This document shows, one piece after another, positions 45,709 through 54,178 of a stretch of 64,000 bases of DNA. The position numbers were made by a program, and so were the translations under genes. The stretch covers positions 1 through 64,000 of the forward strand of contig JAGXIP010000242.1 of assembly GCA_024635585.1 (NCBI GenBank). Reading direction: 5' to 3'. A model generated the notes under the pieces. The model searched no databases. It was given only the letters and a program-made list of their open reading frames with translations, and was not told the origin of the DNA. Numbering within the stretch: the stretch's first letter is position 1; each line of letters starts with the position of its first letter. The stretch is from Saccharicrinis sp. Its GTDB lineage: Bacteria; Bacteroidota; Bacteroidia; Bacteroidales; Marinilabiliaceae.

Positions 45709-46706
45709 TTTTTCAAAAATCTTATTAATGGTTTAATGAAGCTGTCAAATTTTTCAATATGTGGTAAATGCCCAACGTTTTCTATTTCTACTAACTCCGA
45801 ATTAGATATAGCCTTTTGCGTTTTTTTTCCCAATTCGCTATATAATCCCATGGTTTTTCGTACCTCTTCCGTAACTAAAGGTTTACCTAAAGCAGTTCGG
45901 TCTCTAGTGCCAATAATGAGCAATGTAGGTGCTGTAATATTTTTAAACTCGTACACCACAGGTTGCGTAAAAATCATATCATAAGTCAATGCATTATTCC
46001 ATGCTATGGTATTATAATTCGAATTTAGTATCCAACCAGCTAGTAAATTTACCCATTGGTCGTATTCCGGTTTCCATTTGTTGTCATAATAATTGACCAA
46101 TTGATACTTTTTTATGTCTTCGTAGCTTTTGTTAAGTTCGTTTTTATACCACCATTCAACAGGTTTATACGGTACTTTTAATTTCCAATCTTCAAGACCA
46201 ATTGGGTTTTCTAAAATAAATTTTTCGGTAATGTCAGGATACATTAAGGCGAACCGAGTGGCTAACATTCCACCCATAGAATGCCCTAAAATAGATGTTT
46301 TTTCTACTTTTAAAGTATCTAATAATGTTTTGGTGTTTTGTGCCAATTGTTGAAATGTGTAATGAAAATGTGGGGGCTTAGACGATTTCCCAAAACCAAT
46401 TTGGTCTGGAACTATTACACGAAAACCTTCATTTGTTAAGGCCTCAATTGTAGTTTTCCAATAGGCACCATTAAAGTTTTTCCCGTGAAAAAGTACAATA
46501 TTTTTCCCGTTATAATTCTCTGGTTTAACATCCATATAAGCCATTTTTAAATCCTGCTGCTGTATTTTTAAATAGAGCGTTGCAACAGGGTACGGATATT
46601 CATAATTAGATAATTCAATATCTAACCATTGTAAATTTTCTGATTGTGTTTTACAAACTTGAATTGTAAAGATTACTAATAATGTTGTGACCAAGTATTT
46701 TTTCAT
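45705..46706 (-). CDS. Exported alpha/beta hydrolase
   Basis: 333 residues. Signal peptide YLVTTLLVIFTIQVCKTQS. Core motifs: LFHGKNFNGAYW (oxyanion HG), ILGHSMGGMLATR (nucleophile Ser in GHSMGG), IIGTRDRTALG (acid Asp) and ENVGHLPHIEK (catalytic His). Full catalytic triad, so an active esterase or related hydrolase, probably periplasmic. Substrate unknown. Its stop region abuts the helicase-tail remnant. Confidence 0.9.
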   Translation of the reverse strand: MKKYLVTTLLVIFTIQVCKTQSENLQWLDIELSNYEYPYPVATLYLKIQQQDLKMAYMDVKPENYNGKNIVLFHGKNFNGAYWKTTIEALTNEGFRVIVPDQIGFGKSSKPPHFHYTFQQLAQNTKTLLDTLKVEKTSILGHSMGGMLATRFALMYPDITEKFILENPIGLEDWKLKVPYKPVEWWYKNELNKSYEDIKKYQLVNYYDNKWKPEYDQWVNLLAGWILNSNYNTIAWNNALTYDMIFTQPVVYEFKNITAPTLLIIGTRDRTALGKPLVTEEVRKTMGLYSELGKKTQKAISNSELVEIENVGHLPHIEKFDSFIKPLIRFLKK

Positions 46707-46732
46707 ATTTCATTTTTTCTAACGGTGGCAGT

Positions 46733-47056
46733 ATGAAATCGTTGCCTATTTCGAACCACAAATCTATCAGCGCACCACGCCGTTTATTAAAAATTATAAG
46801 CTGTTTTTATTTAATTCTCATGTATGTGTTGTTTTTCGGTCTTAAACTGGCTTATAACGATATATTCACACTGACTATATTCTTATTATCATTTTGGTTT
46901 GCATGGTTATACTTCTCCAAATATAGAGAATATGTTTATAAGTGGTGCCGGGTATTGCTCTTATTGTTCATCTGTACAAACGTGCGTGGTTTAAAACATA
47001 TGCTTACAACAAGCCATAGTTATCGGCCAATACAATTAATAGAAGGGTTAAGGTAA
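46733..47056 (+). CDS. Hypothetical small membrane protein
   Basis: 107 residues, three hydrophobic helices (IISCFYLILMYVLFFGL; TLTIFLLSFWFAWLYF; WCRVLLLLFICTNV). The motif FSKYREYVYKW is echoed by a 14-codon fragment at 52516-52560. Not recognised. It could be a truncated gene rather than a full one, since its last 20 residues are not hydrophobic and run into repeat-like sequence. Confidence 0.45.
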   Translation: MKSLPISNHKSISAPRRLLKIISCFYLILMYVLFFGLKLAYNDIFTLTIFLLSFWFAWLYFSKYREYVYKWCRVLLLLFICTNVRGLKHMLTTSHSYRPIQLIEGLR

Positions 47057-47162
47057 AGGCTAAAAGGGGCGATATCAACCACATATGCTTAATTATGCCA
47101 AAATCTTAGTATTAATCCACTGATGCCCTGGTTGTAACAGAGAGGCTTGTCTGTTGACAAAC

Positions 47163-47201
47163 AGGGAACGCCTATGCCGCTGATTTTTATACGCTGATAA
47201 T
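47163..47201. repeat. GGAACGC...CGCTGAT repeat, left of the helicase
   Basis: Contains CGCTGATTTTTATACGCTGAT, a variant of the units at 52080, 52318 and 52442 on the other side of the helicase gene. This repeat type is dispersed in many Bacteroidota genomes. Confidence 0.6.
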
Positions 47202-47220
47202 CGTTGTTTGTCTGATACGG

Positions 47221-50200
47221 TTATTTTTTTTGCAGCTTCAACTCGGGTAAAACTATTTTCACGTCCATATCGGTATCTTCTTTTTGCCAATAAACGATGT
47301 AATTGATACAGCCATCTTGCAACTGATATCCTTTATTTTCCAAGGTCAATAATCTTTCTTTAAAACTAGTAGAAAACTTAACAATACTATTTCCCATAGC
47401 ATTGGAGCAACCATTGCTACTTACGGTTAGTTTATCACCACTTTTAAGATTTGAAATAAGAGGTTGACGTGAGATATTATAATCTAACCAGATGTCTTTG
47501 TGTGTTAAATTCAGTATCAACAAATCAGTTTCTTGATACTGGTTTTCGTCAAATTTGCGCACTATACTATCACATGAGATATCATCTAAATAATTTCCGT
47601 TTAAATGAATGGTCAGGTTTTTTTTGGCTCTGGTCATGGCCACATATAGTTGTCTTTTTTTCTCATCGGTTTCGGGATTGAAACCATCGAGCATTAAAAA
47701 CACATTGTCAAACTCCTTTCCTTTGGCTTTGTGGATGGTGGAAACAAAGATGGTTTCGCCGCTTGTTCGGATAAAATCTTCGAGTGTTGACTCCTGGATA
47801 AAAATATCAAAATCGGATTGATATTTCTTTTTTGGATTACTCGATGCAAACTCCTTGATAAGGTTTATACAAATATCAATCTTAGTACTGTCCTTATAGT
47901 TGTCCCAAAGTCTTCTTTTTGCATTTTTCCACGTGTTTTCGCTAATTACAAAGTTGTCGTCGGTAAAGTTTAGTTGCTCTACAAAATATCGTATTTCTAG
48001 TAAGTTATGCAGACTAAAGCCTTCGTTGGTTTGAATTATTTTTGCTGCAAGCCCCTCTTTATTCAGCAAACCGGCAACTTGCAGTGCTTCGTGGTTGGTT
48101 TGTGTTAGCACGCAGCTTGTTCCAACAAGGTCCGAGGAGAGTACATCCTGCACGGTGGCGCCGATTATATGCTTTCCGGTGTAATTTACAACCTTGACCA
48201 AACCATTTTCGTTTTGATGGGCAAAAATGGGCATCTGCTTAATTCGGTGACCTATGGTTTGCACAAAGCTGTTTGTAAATACCACCAAATTATTTTTGCT
48301 CCGGTAATTTTTATTCAGTTCGTATTTTACAGCTTGTTGATGGTGCATAAACTGCTCCAGGTATTTAGAGTCTGAACCCCTGAACTCGTAGATATTTTGG
48401 TCGTCATCTCCCACTGCAATTACCCTCATTTCTTCGTTGTACGCCATCAAAGTCTGTATCAATTCAAATTCAGACTGATTCATATCCTGGGCTTCGTCGA
48501 TAACCAATACGGTTTTAGTAATCCTATTGGGCTCAATATCGTGGCTCTTTATTTTCTCCACGGCCTGCTGAATAATGGTTTCCGATTTTTCGATGGAACC
48601 GACCCTGCCCAACAGGTCGAAACAATAGGAATGAAATGTTTTAATTTCGATAAAGCTGGCGGCATTGCCGATTAATTCTATCAGTTTGGTTTTAAATTCG
48701 GTAGCCGCCGCCCTCGAAAAAGTGACCATTAAAAGCTGCTCGTGCTTTACGTCTTCCATCAGTAACAAAGAAGCCAACTTATGCACCAGCACTCTTGTTT
48801 TTCCGCTGCCGGGGCCTGCTGCAACGCCAATGTACAACGAATCTTTATCTTTTATAATACTTAATTGCTCGGGCGACAGCTCCCCAAACAGTTGCTTGAA
48901 CTTTGTTGGGCTTAGGTTGCGCTTTATCTCCTCCTGACGTTCAACATTAAAGTATTTTCGTAAAAACGAGTTGTAATTTAACTGAAAATAATCTTCCACA
49001 AACTGGGTGGCTTCATGATAGTCCCGCTGCATTTTTTCGGCATACTCGGCAACCATGTGAATTTGCTGTACCTTATTTTCATAAAATTCTTTCAGCTTGC
49101 TATAATCCTCGGTTTTATACTGTCTTTTATTATTTTTCTCCAGCCGTTCAATGCTTAGTTTATTATACACCACCAAAAAACCACCTTCTATTTTTATAGC
49201 ATCCATCCGCGACAGATAAAACAAAGCATCCTCAACATCTGCAATGGTAACATCCATTTTAAAAAGCAGGGATGCTTTTTCGTACTGATTTTTTAATTCA
49301 TGCACCGAAAATTCAACCAGTATTTGTTCTTTACCCGAATCGGCAGGCGATAGGTTTTGCTTGCTTTTTTCGTATAAAAGTTTTACGATAAACTGCGATA
49401 GTGCGTGCCGCTTATTTAATTTATTTATTAATACACTTTTGGGATAGTTGGCAATGATGGCAAGATGGTTTTTGGCCGGATCGTTGCTTTTTCGCTTTAT
49501 CCAGTTTTTTATCGCCCAAAAATTGATGATGTTCCTGAGTTTATGCGCCGACATATCTTTGCATCCTTGTAATTCGGCAAGCTCATTGAGTTGTTTGATA
49601 TGGTATGTTTTTTCATGCGTATCGATTTGCGAAACAAAAAAGTTTTCGATTTGACCGATGGTTTTAATGATATCAAGCGAATGGTTTATATTATCGCCCC
49701 GTTTTATAAATGCCGTCAAATCTTTGGTGTCAGCCAATATTTTTTCTTCGCGCAATAAATTTATCACTTGGATAACCTCCTCTTTCACAATACCTAAATG
49801 GTCGGATATATAGTCTATACGTGATTCGGCTACTTCGTCACTGGCCTGTTTTTTACTTTTGCTCGAAAATAATTTTTTGATGATACGAGCGGCTTGTTGC
49901 TTTTGCCTTTCGTTAAAATGTTCCGAAACATTTATTTTTTCAATGGCCTCCTGCGCATTTTTCGATAAGATACTGTTGGCAAATATTTGTGGCATGTTTT
50001 GACCGCGCTTCAGGTATCCGGCTTCTTCAAGAGCAGAGATGGCAGTGGTGACTCGTGTTTCAATTTCAACCACATTGTCGTCCCACCCTGCTTTGCGGGC
50101 AATCTCGAATGCCGAGTTTGAAAGTGTAGAACGGAAACGTGTCAGATCTTTTATCGCTTTCCAAATTTGCTGAATCTCTTTAATATGGAGCTTTGTTTGG

Positions 50201-52020
50201 TTCAATAAAATAAAGTGCTTGCTCAAATCTTCTTCGTTGTACAAAACATAGCAATCGGCCGTTATATTTTCGTCGCGCCCAGCCCGGCCTGCCTCTTGCA
50301 CATAGTTTTCGAGCGAATCGGATATGTCATAATGAATCACCATACCCACATCCTTTTTATCTACCCCCATCCCAAAGGCAGATGTTGCCACCATTATCTG
50401 CACCTCGCCGCGGATAAAAGCATCCTGATTGGCAGATTTCTCCTGCTTGTCCATTTTTCCGTGGTAGGCTCTTGCCAGATAGCCATCATTATACAGCCTT
50501 TCGGCCAATTGAAAGGCTCTACGGGTGCGCGACACATATAAAATAGTGGGACATGGTTTTCCTTCGATAAGATGGCGAACGGTATTGTATTTTTCCTCTT
50601 CGTTATCGCGGGGGATAACTTTGTAATGCAGATTGGTACGCGCTGACTTTGTGCTAAAGGTTTGTAAGGTCAATGCCAGCTTATCCTGAAAATAATCTTT
50701 TATATCCTGAATTACCTTTTGCTTGGCGGTGGCGGTAAAACACGACACGGGAATGTTTTCTTCGAGGTTCTTCGTTTGCTGCAACTGTTTTATAAAATCG
50801 CCGATATAAAGATAATCTACTCTAAAATCCTGACCCCACGACGAGAAGCAATGTGCTTCGTCAATAACAAACCGAACAATATGCCGGCCAAGCAACAGAT
50901 GTTCGATGGATTTGGAACGTAAAGATTCGGGGGAGATATATAAAATGGAAGCAGTGCCATTTTGTACCCGTTCAAAGGATTTAGCCCTTTCAATAGGGTC
51001 GAGCAAACCATTGATGGTTACTGCGTCGGTGATGTTCGATTTTTCAAGATTATCCACCTGATCCTTCATCAAGGATTGAAGCGGCGAAATAACCACAGAC
51101 AACCCTTTCACGTTTTCGCCGCTCATCAATGCCGGGACCTGAAAAGTAATGGACTTGCCCCCGCCTGTGGGGAATACGGCCAGAAGGGATTTATTGTTCA
51201 AGGCAGCGTTCACCGCCTCTTCCTGCAACGGTTTGCCGCCATAGGTACGGTATGCATCAAACCCAAAATATTTTTTTAAGCCTGCTTTTGCATCCAGGAA
51301 CCGGTTACAATACGGACAACCGGGAATGCAGCGCTTATTTCGCAAGAGGTAGATCACCATCTCCACATCAATGTAGTTTTTGGCAACCCAAGGGGGCGTA
51401 ACGGAATATCGGCTGTGAGTAGTAATCAAAGCCAGGCAATACGCCAATTCAATTGGGCTTTCGTCCGCCAGTTTTTCAATTGGAGCATTTTCGCAAACAA
51501 CAGCAGCAAACCTATTTTTAATCAGCAGTGTAAGGTTGGTGGACTGAGACGTGAATCTTATAAAATTAAAAAATGCGGCAAACTCATTTTTATCGGCCAA
51601 CAATGCAAAATATATTTGTTGTAACTCCGTATCGATTTTGGCAAATGCGGCCACCTCATCGTAAAACAAGTCCCTTGCTTTTATGGCATCGTTTAAAGGA
51701 TTGTTGAGCTCTTCCGTTTGAAGTTTGTCATCTTTCACCAATGCGTGATAGGGCTGCTTGGGAAAAAGTAACGGGGAAAGATATAAAGTGTCGATGCACT
51801 TAAAAGTAGAAAAATCGATTTGTGTAGCTCGTTGAAGATAAGGCAAATCATGTTTTAGGATATTGTGCCCGCAAATATAACTTGTGCCGTTTACGAAATT
51901 TATAAAATCCGGGATAGAACAGGAATGAAAAACATCACCTTTTGTATTAATAGCGCCCAAGTCCAGAACCTGCTTGCTTTTATGGTCTATTTCGGCATCT
52001 ATAAAAACTATGCTGTTCAT
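47221..52020 (-). CDS. DEDD exonuclease - RecQ helicase - UvrD helicase fusion
   Basis: 1599 residues with three enzyme modules. Residues about 1-150 form a DEDD-type 3'-5' exonuclease (FIDAEIDHKSKQVLDLG; GHNILKHDLPYL). Residues about 250-620 form a RecQ helicase (VFPTGGGKSITFQ Walker A; FVIDEAHCFSSWGQDFR; ATSAFGMGVDKKDV; YVQEAGRAGRDE). Residues about 1060-1500 form a UvrD/Rep helicase (GPGSGKTRVLVHKL; VLVIDEAQDMNQSE; VGDDDQNIYEFRGS; YVAMTRAKKNL). It should resect and unwind DNA, for repair or for restricting foreign DNA. The C-terminal end is duplicated as a remnant at 45526. Flanked by repeats and gene scraps, so it probably arrived by insertion. Confidence 0.9.
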   Translation of the reverse strand: MNSIVFIDAEIDHKSKQVLDLGAINTKGDVFHSCSIPDFINFVNGTSYICGHNILKHDLPYLQRATQIDFSTFKCIDTLYLSPLLFPKQPYHALVKDDKLQTEELNNPLNDAIKARDLFYDEVAAFAKIDTELQQIYFALLADKNEFAAFFNFIRFTSQSTNLTLLIKNRFAAVVCENAPIEKLADESPIELAYCLALITTHSRYSVTPPWVAKNYIDVEMVIYLLRNKRCIPGCPYCNRFLDAKAGLKKYFGFDAYRTYGGKPLQEEAVNAALNNKSLLAVFPTGGGKSITFQVPALMSGENVKGLSVVISPLQSLMKDQVDNLEKSNITDAVTINGLLDPIERAKSFERVQNGTASILYISPESLRSKSIEHLLLGRHIVRFVIDEAHCFSSWGQDFRVDYLYIGDFIKQLQQTKNLEENIPVSCFTATAKQKVIQDIKDYFQDKLALTLQTFSTKSARTNLHYKVIPRDNEEEKYNTVRHLIEGKPCPTILYVSRTRRAFQLAERLYNDGYLARAYHGKMDKQEKSANQDAFIRGEVQIMVATSAFGMGVDKKDVGMVIHYDISDSLENYVQEAGRAGRDENITADCYVLYNEEDLSKHFILLNQTKLHIKEIQQIWKAIKDLTRFRSTLSNSAFEIARKAGWDDNVVEIETRVTTAISALEEAGYLKRGQNMPQIFANSILSKNAQEAIEKINVSEHFNERQKQQAARIIKKLFSSKSKKQASDEVAESRIDYISDHLGIVKEEVIQVINLLREEKILADTKDLTAFIKRGDNINHSLDIIKTIGQIENFFVSQIDTHEKTYHIKQLNELAELQGCKDMSAHKLRNIINFWAIKNWIKRKSNDPAKNHLAIIANYPKSVLINKLNKRHALSQFIVKLLYEKSKQNLSPADSGKEQILVEFSVHELKNQYEKASLLFKMDVTIADVEDALFYLSRMDAIKIEGGFLVVYNKLSIERLEKNNKRQYKTEDYSKLKEFYENKVQQIHMVAEYAEKMQRDYHEATQFVEDYFQLNYNSFLRKYFNVERQEEIKRNLSPTKFKQLFGELSPEQLSIIKDKDSLYIGVAAGPGSGKTRVLVHKLASLLLMEDVKHEQLLMVTFSRAAATEFKTKLIELIGNAASFIEIKTFHSYCFDLLGRVGSIEKSETIIQQAVEKIKSHDIEPNRITKTVLVIDEAQDMNQSEFELIQTLMAYNEEMRVIAVGDDDQNIYEFRGSDSKYLEQFMHHQQAVKYELNKNYRSKNNLVVFTNSFVQTIGHRIKQMPIFAHQNENGLVKVVNYTGKHIIGATVQDVLSSDLVGTSCVLTQTNHEALQVAGLLNKEGLAAKIIQTNEGFSLHNLLEIRYFVEQLNFTDDNFVISENTWKNAKRRLWDNYKDSTKIDICINLIKEFASSNPKKKYQSDFDIFIQESTLEDFIRTSGETIFVSTIHKAKGKEFDNVFLMLDGFNPETDEKKRQLYVAMTRAKKNLTIHLNGNYLDDISCDSIVRKFDENQYQETDLLILNLTHKDIWLDYNISRQPLISNLKSGDKLTVSSNGCSNAMGNSIVKFSTSFKERLLTLENKGYQLQDGCINYIVYWQKEDTDMDVKIVLPELKLQKK

Positions 52021-52079
52021 TGGTGTTTTTTATGTGTAAACACTATTGTCTGCTAAAGCATTTGCAACTTAATTTATTT

Positions 52080-52129
52080 GGAACGCTGATAACGCGGATT
52101 TTAAAACGCGGATTTACACTGATTTTTAT
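52080..52129. repeat. GGAACGCTGATAACGCGGATT repeat unit
   Basis: One of several related units beside the 5' end of the helicase gene (others at 52318 and 52442; an inverted one at about 52370-52416). Pattern: GGAACGCTGAT, ACGCGGATTT, ACGC(T/G)GATTT, ACTGATTTTT. Confidence 0.65.
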
Positions 52130-52152
52130 AAAACGCTTTTTATCATAGTTTT

Positions 52153-52317
52153 TTATTCATTTGGGTTTTTCACTTTTACGTCATCATTTAAAATTATTAA
52201 ACCGACTTTGAAAATTAAAAATACATAAATAAAATCACCTACTGCTCCTAAGGTAATAGAAAATCCTAAAACCCATAAAACGAAATTCCCATTTACCAAG
52301 GATACAATTTTTTTTAT
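52153..52317 (-). pseudogene. DUF3267-like C-terminal fragment
   Basis: A 54-codon open stretch without ATG. It reads NGNFVLWVLGFSITLGAVGDF then IFKVGLIILNDDVKVKNPNE and stop. It resembles the end of DUF3267 proteins, such as IFGIFFTMAAGGDFLI in the gene at 35598. Its 5' end stops abruptly at a GGAACGCTGATGACGCGG repeat unit, which suggests truncation at the repeat. The family call is tentative. Confidence 0.4.
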
Positions 52318-52489
52318 GGAACGCTGATGACGCGGATTTCTAAACGCTGATTTATACTGATTTTTTTTATCTGTGATTATCTGCGTTGCTTTGCATTCGT
52401 GTCATCCGCGTTCAATGTTTGTTGTTGTTAATTTTTTTAATGGAATGCTGATGAAGCTGATTTCCAAACGCTAATAATCGCTGATCACC
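52318..52489. repeat. Cluster of GGAACGCTGAT-type repeats
   Basis: Direct units at 52318-52366 and 52442-52489 flank an inverted one (TCTGCGTTGC...GTCATCCGCGTTC) at about 52370-52416. No gene. Together with the unit at 47163 they bracket the helicase gene. Confidence 0.65.
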
Positions 52490-52515
52490 TTATATTTTAC
52501 TTTGAATTTTGTGAA

Positions 52516-52560
52516 TATAGCTCCAAATTTAGAGAATATGTTTATTGGAGATACTGGTAA
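52516..52560 (+). pseudogene. C-terminal scrap of a protein like the one at 46733
   Basis: Fourteen codons reading YSSKFREYVYWRYW and a stop, close to YFSKYREYVYKW within the gene at 46733. Most of about 33 aligned bases match. It is too short to be functional. Confidence 0.4.
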
Positions 52561-52602
52561 AAGTGTTAACTTTAGAGTATTCATTGATAAAACAAAAGCA
52601 TC

Positions 52603-53607
52603 ATGGAAAAATCGCGACGTACGTTTTTAAAGAACATTGCATTAGCAACGGGGGCAATGATGATACCCACCTCAGGTTTTGGAGCGCCAAGAAACGATAA
52701 ATGGGGGCAGATACTTCCGTTAAGGAAGTTGGGCAGAACAGGACGGGAAGTGACGATGCTGGGCTTGGGTGGTTATCATGTTGGATGGACAACGGAGAAA
52801 GATGCCCAGGAGGTAATCGAAACAGCTATAGACGGAGGAATCCGGTTTTTTGATACCGCAGAATCTTACGACAATGGAGGGAGCGAAAGGCGTTACGGAA
52901 AATACCTGGTGCCAAAGTATAGGGATGAGGTGTTTATCATGAGCAAGTCAACCGCGAAAAATGGAAAGCAGGCCCTGGAACATCTGGAAGGTTCGCTCCA
53001 GAGAATGGGATGCGATTATGTTGATTTATGGCAAGTGCATTCCTTATCAACACCGGAGGATGTAGATGAACGGATTGAAAACGAAATATTAGAAGTATTT
53101 GAAAAAGCTAAGGCTCAGGGCAAAGTGAAGCATATAGGATTTACCGGCCACCAAAATCCTTTTGCACACAAGCGGATGCTTGAAAGGACAGTAAGCAATG
53201 ATATTTTTGAAACAGTGCAAATGCCCATTAATGTAATCGACTCTTATTTTCATAGTTTTATAGAAAATGTGTTACCTATTGCGCTGGATCGTAACTTTGG
53301 TGTTTTGGCCATGAAAACACTTTCGGACGGGAGGCTTTTTGCAGAGAAAAAAATGAAGGAGAAATTAATTTGGACATCCGACGACCCGCTGATACCCAAT
53401 CATATTTCGGTAGAGGAAGCATTGTTTTTCGTTTGGTCGTTGCCAATTAGTGTGCTTATTACAGGTGCTGAAAACAAAATAATGCTACAAGAAAAAATTG
53501 AGCTTGCCAATAGGTTCGTAAAACTTTCGCAATCCGACCGAATAAATTTAACAGCCAGATTACACGCGAAAGCTGGTGCAAGTATAGAATATTATAAAAA
53601 AATATAG
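52603..53607 (+). CDS. Tat-exported aldo/keto reductase
   Basis: 334 residues. Twin-arginine signal EKSRRTFLKNIALATGAMM at the N-terminus, so it is folded with its cofactor in the cytoplasm and exported. The (beta/alpha)8 barrel shows RKLGRTGREVTMLGLGG, FFDTAESYDNGGSE with the catalytic Asp and Tyr, IMSKSTAKNG with the catalytic Lys, and DYVDLWQVHSL with the His. Reduces carbonyl compounds with NADPH in typical members; exported members occur in Bacteroidota with sugar or unknown substrates. Monocistronic. Confidence 0.9.
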   Translation: MEKSRRTFLKNIALATGAMMIPTSGFGAPRNDKWGQILPLRKLGRTGREVTMLGLGGYHVGWTTEKDAQEVIETAIDGGIRFFDTAESYDNGGSERRYGKYLVPKYRDEVFIMSKSTAKNGKQALEHLEGSLQRMGCDYVDLWQVHSLSTPEDVDERIENEILEVFEKAKAQGKVKHIGFTGHQNPFAHKRMLERTVSNDIFETVQMPINVIDSYFHSFIENVLPIALDRNFGVLAMKTLSDGRLFAEKKMKEKLIWTSDDPLIPNHISVEEALFFVWSLPISVLITGAENKIMLQEKIELANRFVKLSQSDRINLTARLHAKAGASIEYYKKI

Positions 53608-54062
53608 TTATACGTGTATACTTTACCCGAAGTGAAATCAATTAATCGTTTTAGATTACTGATACGACCAATAAATTGTTGATAAACAATTAAATAAATA
53701 CTTATATAAATGATGCTGGTCTAATTAAATAAAACTATCTTTAGTACAGACTAATAAATGCGTCAGTGCAGAATTGCGAAAAATTTAAGTACCCGAATGT
53801 AATTAATGCATGCGAATCAACGATACATTCATAGCAATCTAGTTATCTCCTGCACCTTATTCAATTTAACATCAACTTATGCAACGGATAATAAAGAGGA
53901 GCTTCTTTATCATTTAAAAACTCAAAGTAATAAATAATTAACAAAAGAGACTTACATTTCGTTAAATGTGTGAAGTGCTGCTGATTTTTGCTGCTAAAGG
54001 TATTTGGTATACCTGATGGATTTTAAACTTTATCAATTAAAGCTTACCATAGATAATCCAAC
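53608..54062. other. Intergenic stretch, nothing recognised
   Basis: 455 AT-rich bases between the aldo/keto reductase and repeat copy D. No credible ORF, no strong hairpin, no clear promoter box. It must hold the promoter for the histidine kinase unless the repeat provides it. Confidence 0.4.
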
Positions 54063-54178
54063 ATGAAACGAGCCCCCGAAGGGTCGGGGCAGGCTATGAG
54101 AGTGTCCTCACACAAAGGGAGAATGATTGTAATGGCGAGTTCCATGTGGCAAAAATAATAAATTATAAACACATGAAA
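54063..54178 (+). repeat. ATGAAA-bounded repeat, copy D, upstream of the histidine kinase
   Basis: Begins ATGAAACGAGCC, then has a 21-base palindrome insert (CCCGAAGGGTCGGGGCAGGCT) before ATGAGAG. Ends on the ATGAAA that starts the histidine kinase. In-frame leader from GTG reads MAKIINYKHMK. The outer arms GCC.../ATGGC are kept. Confidence 0.85.
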
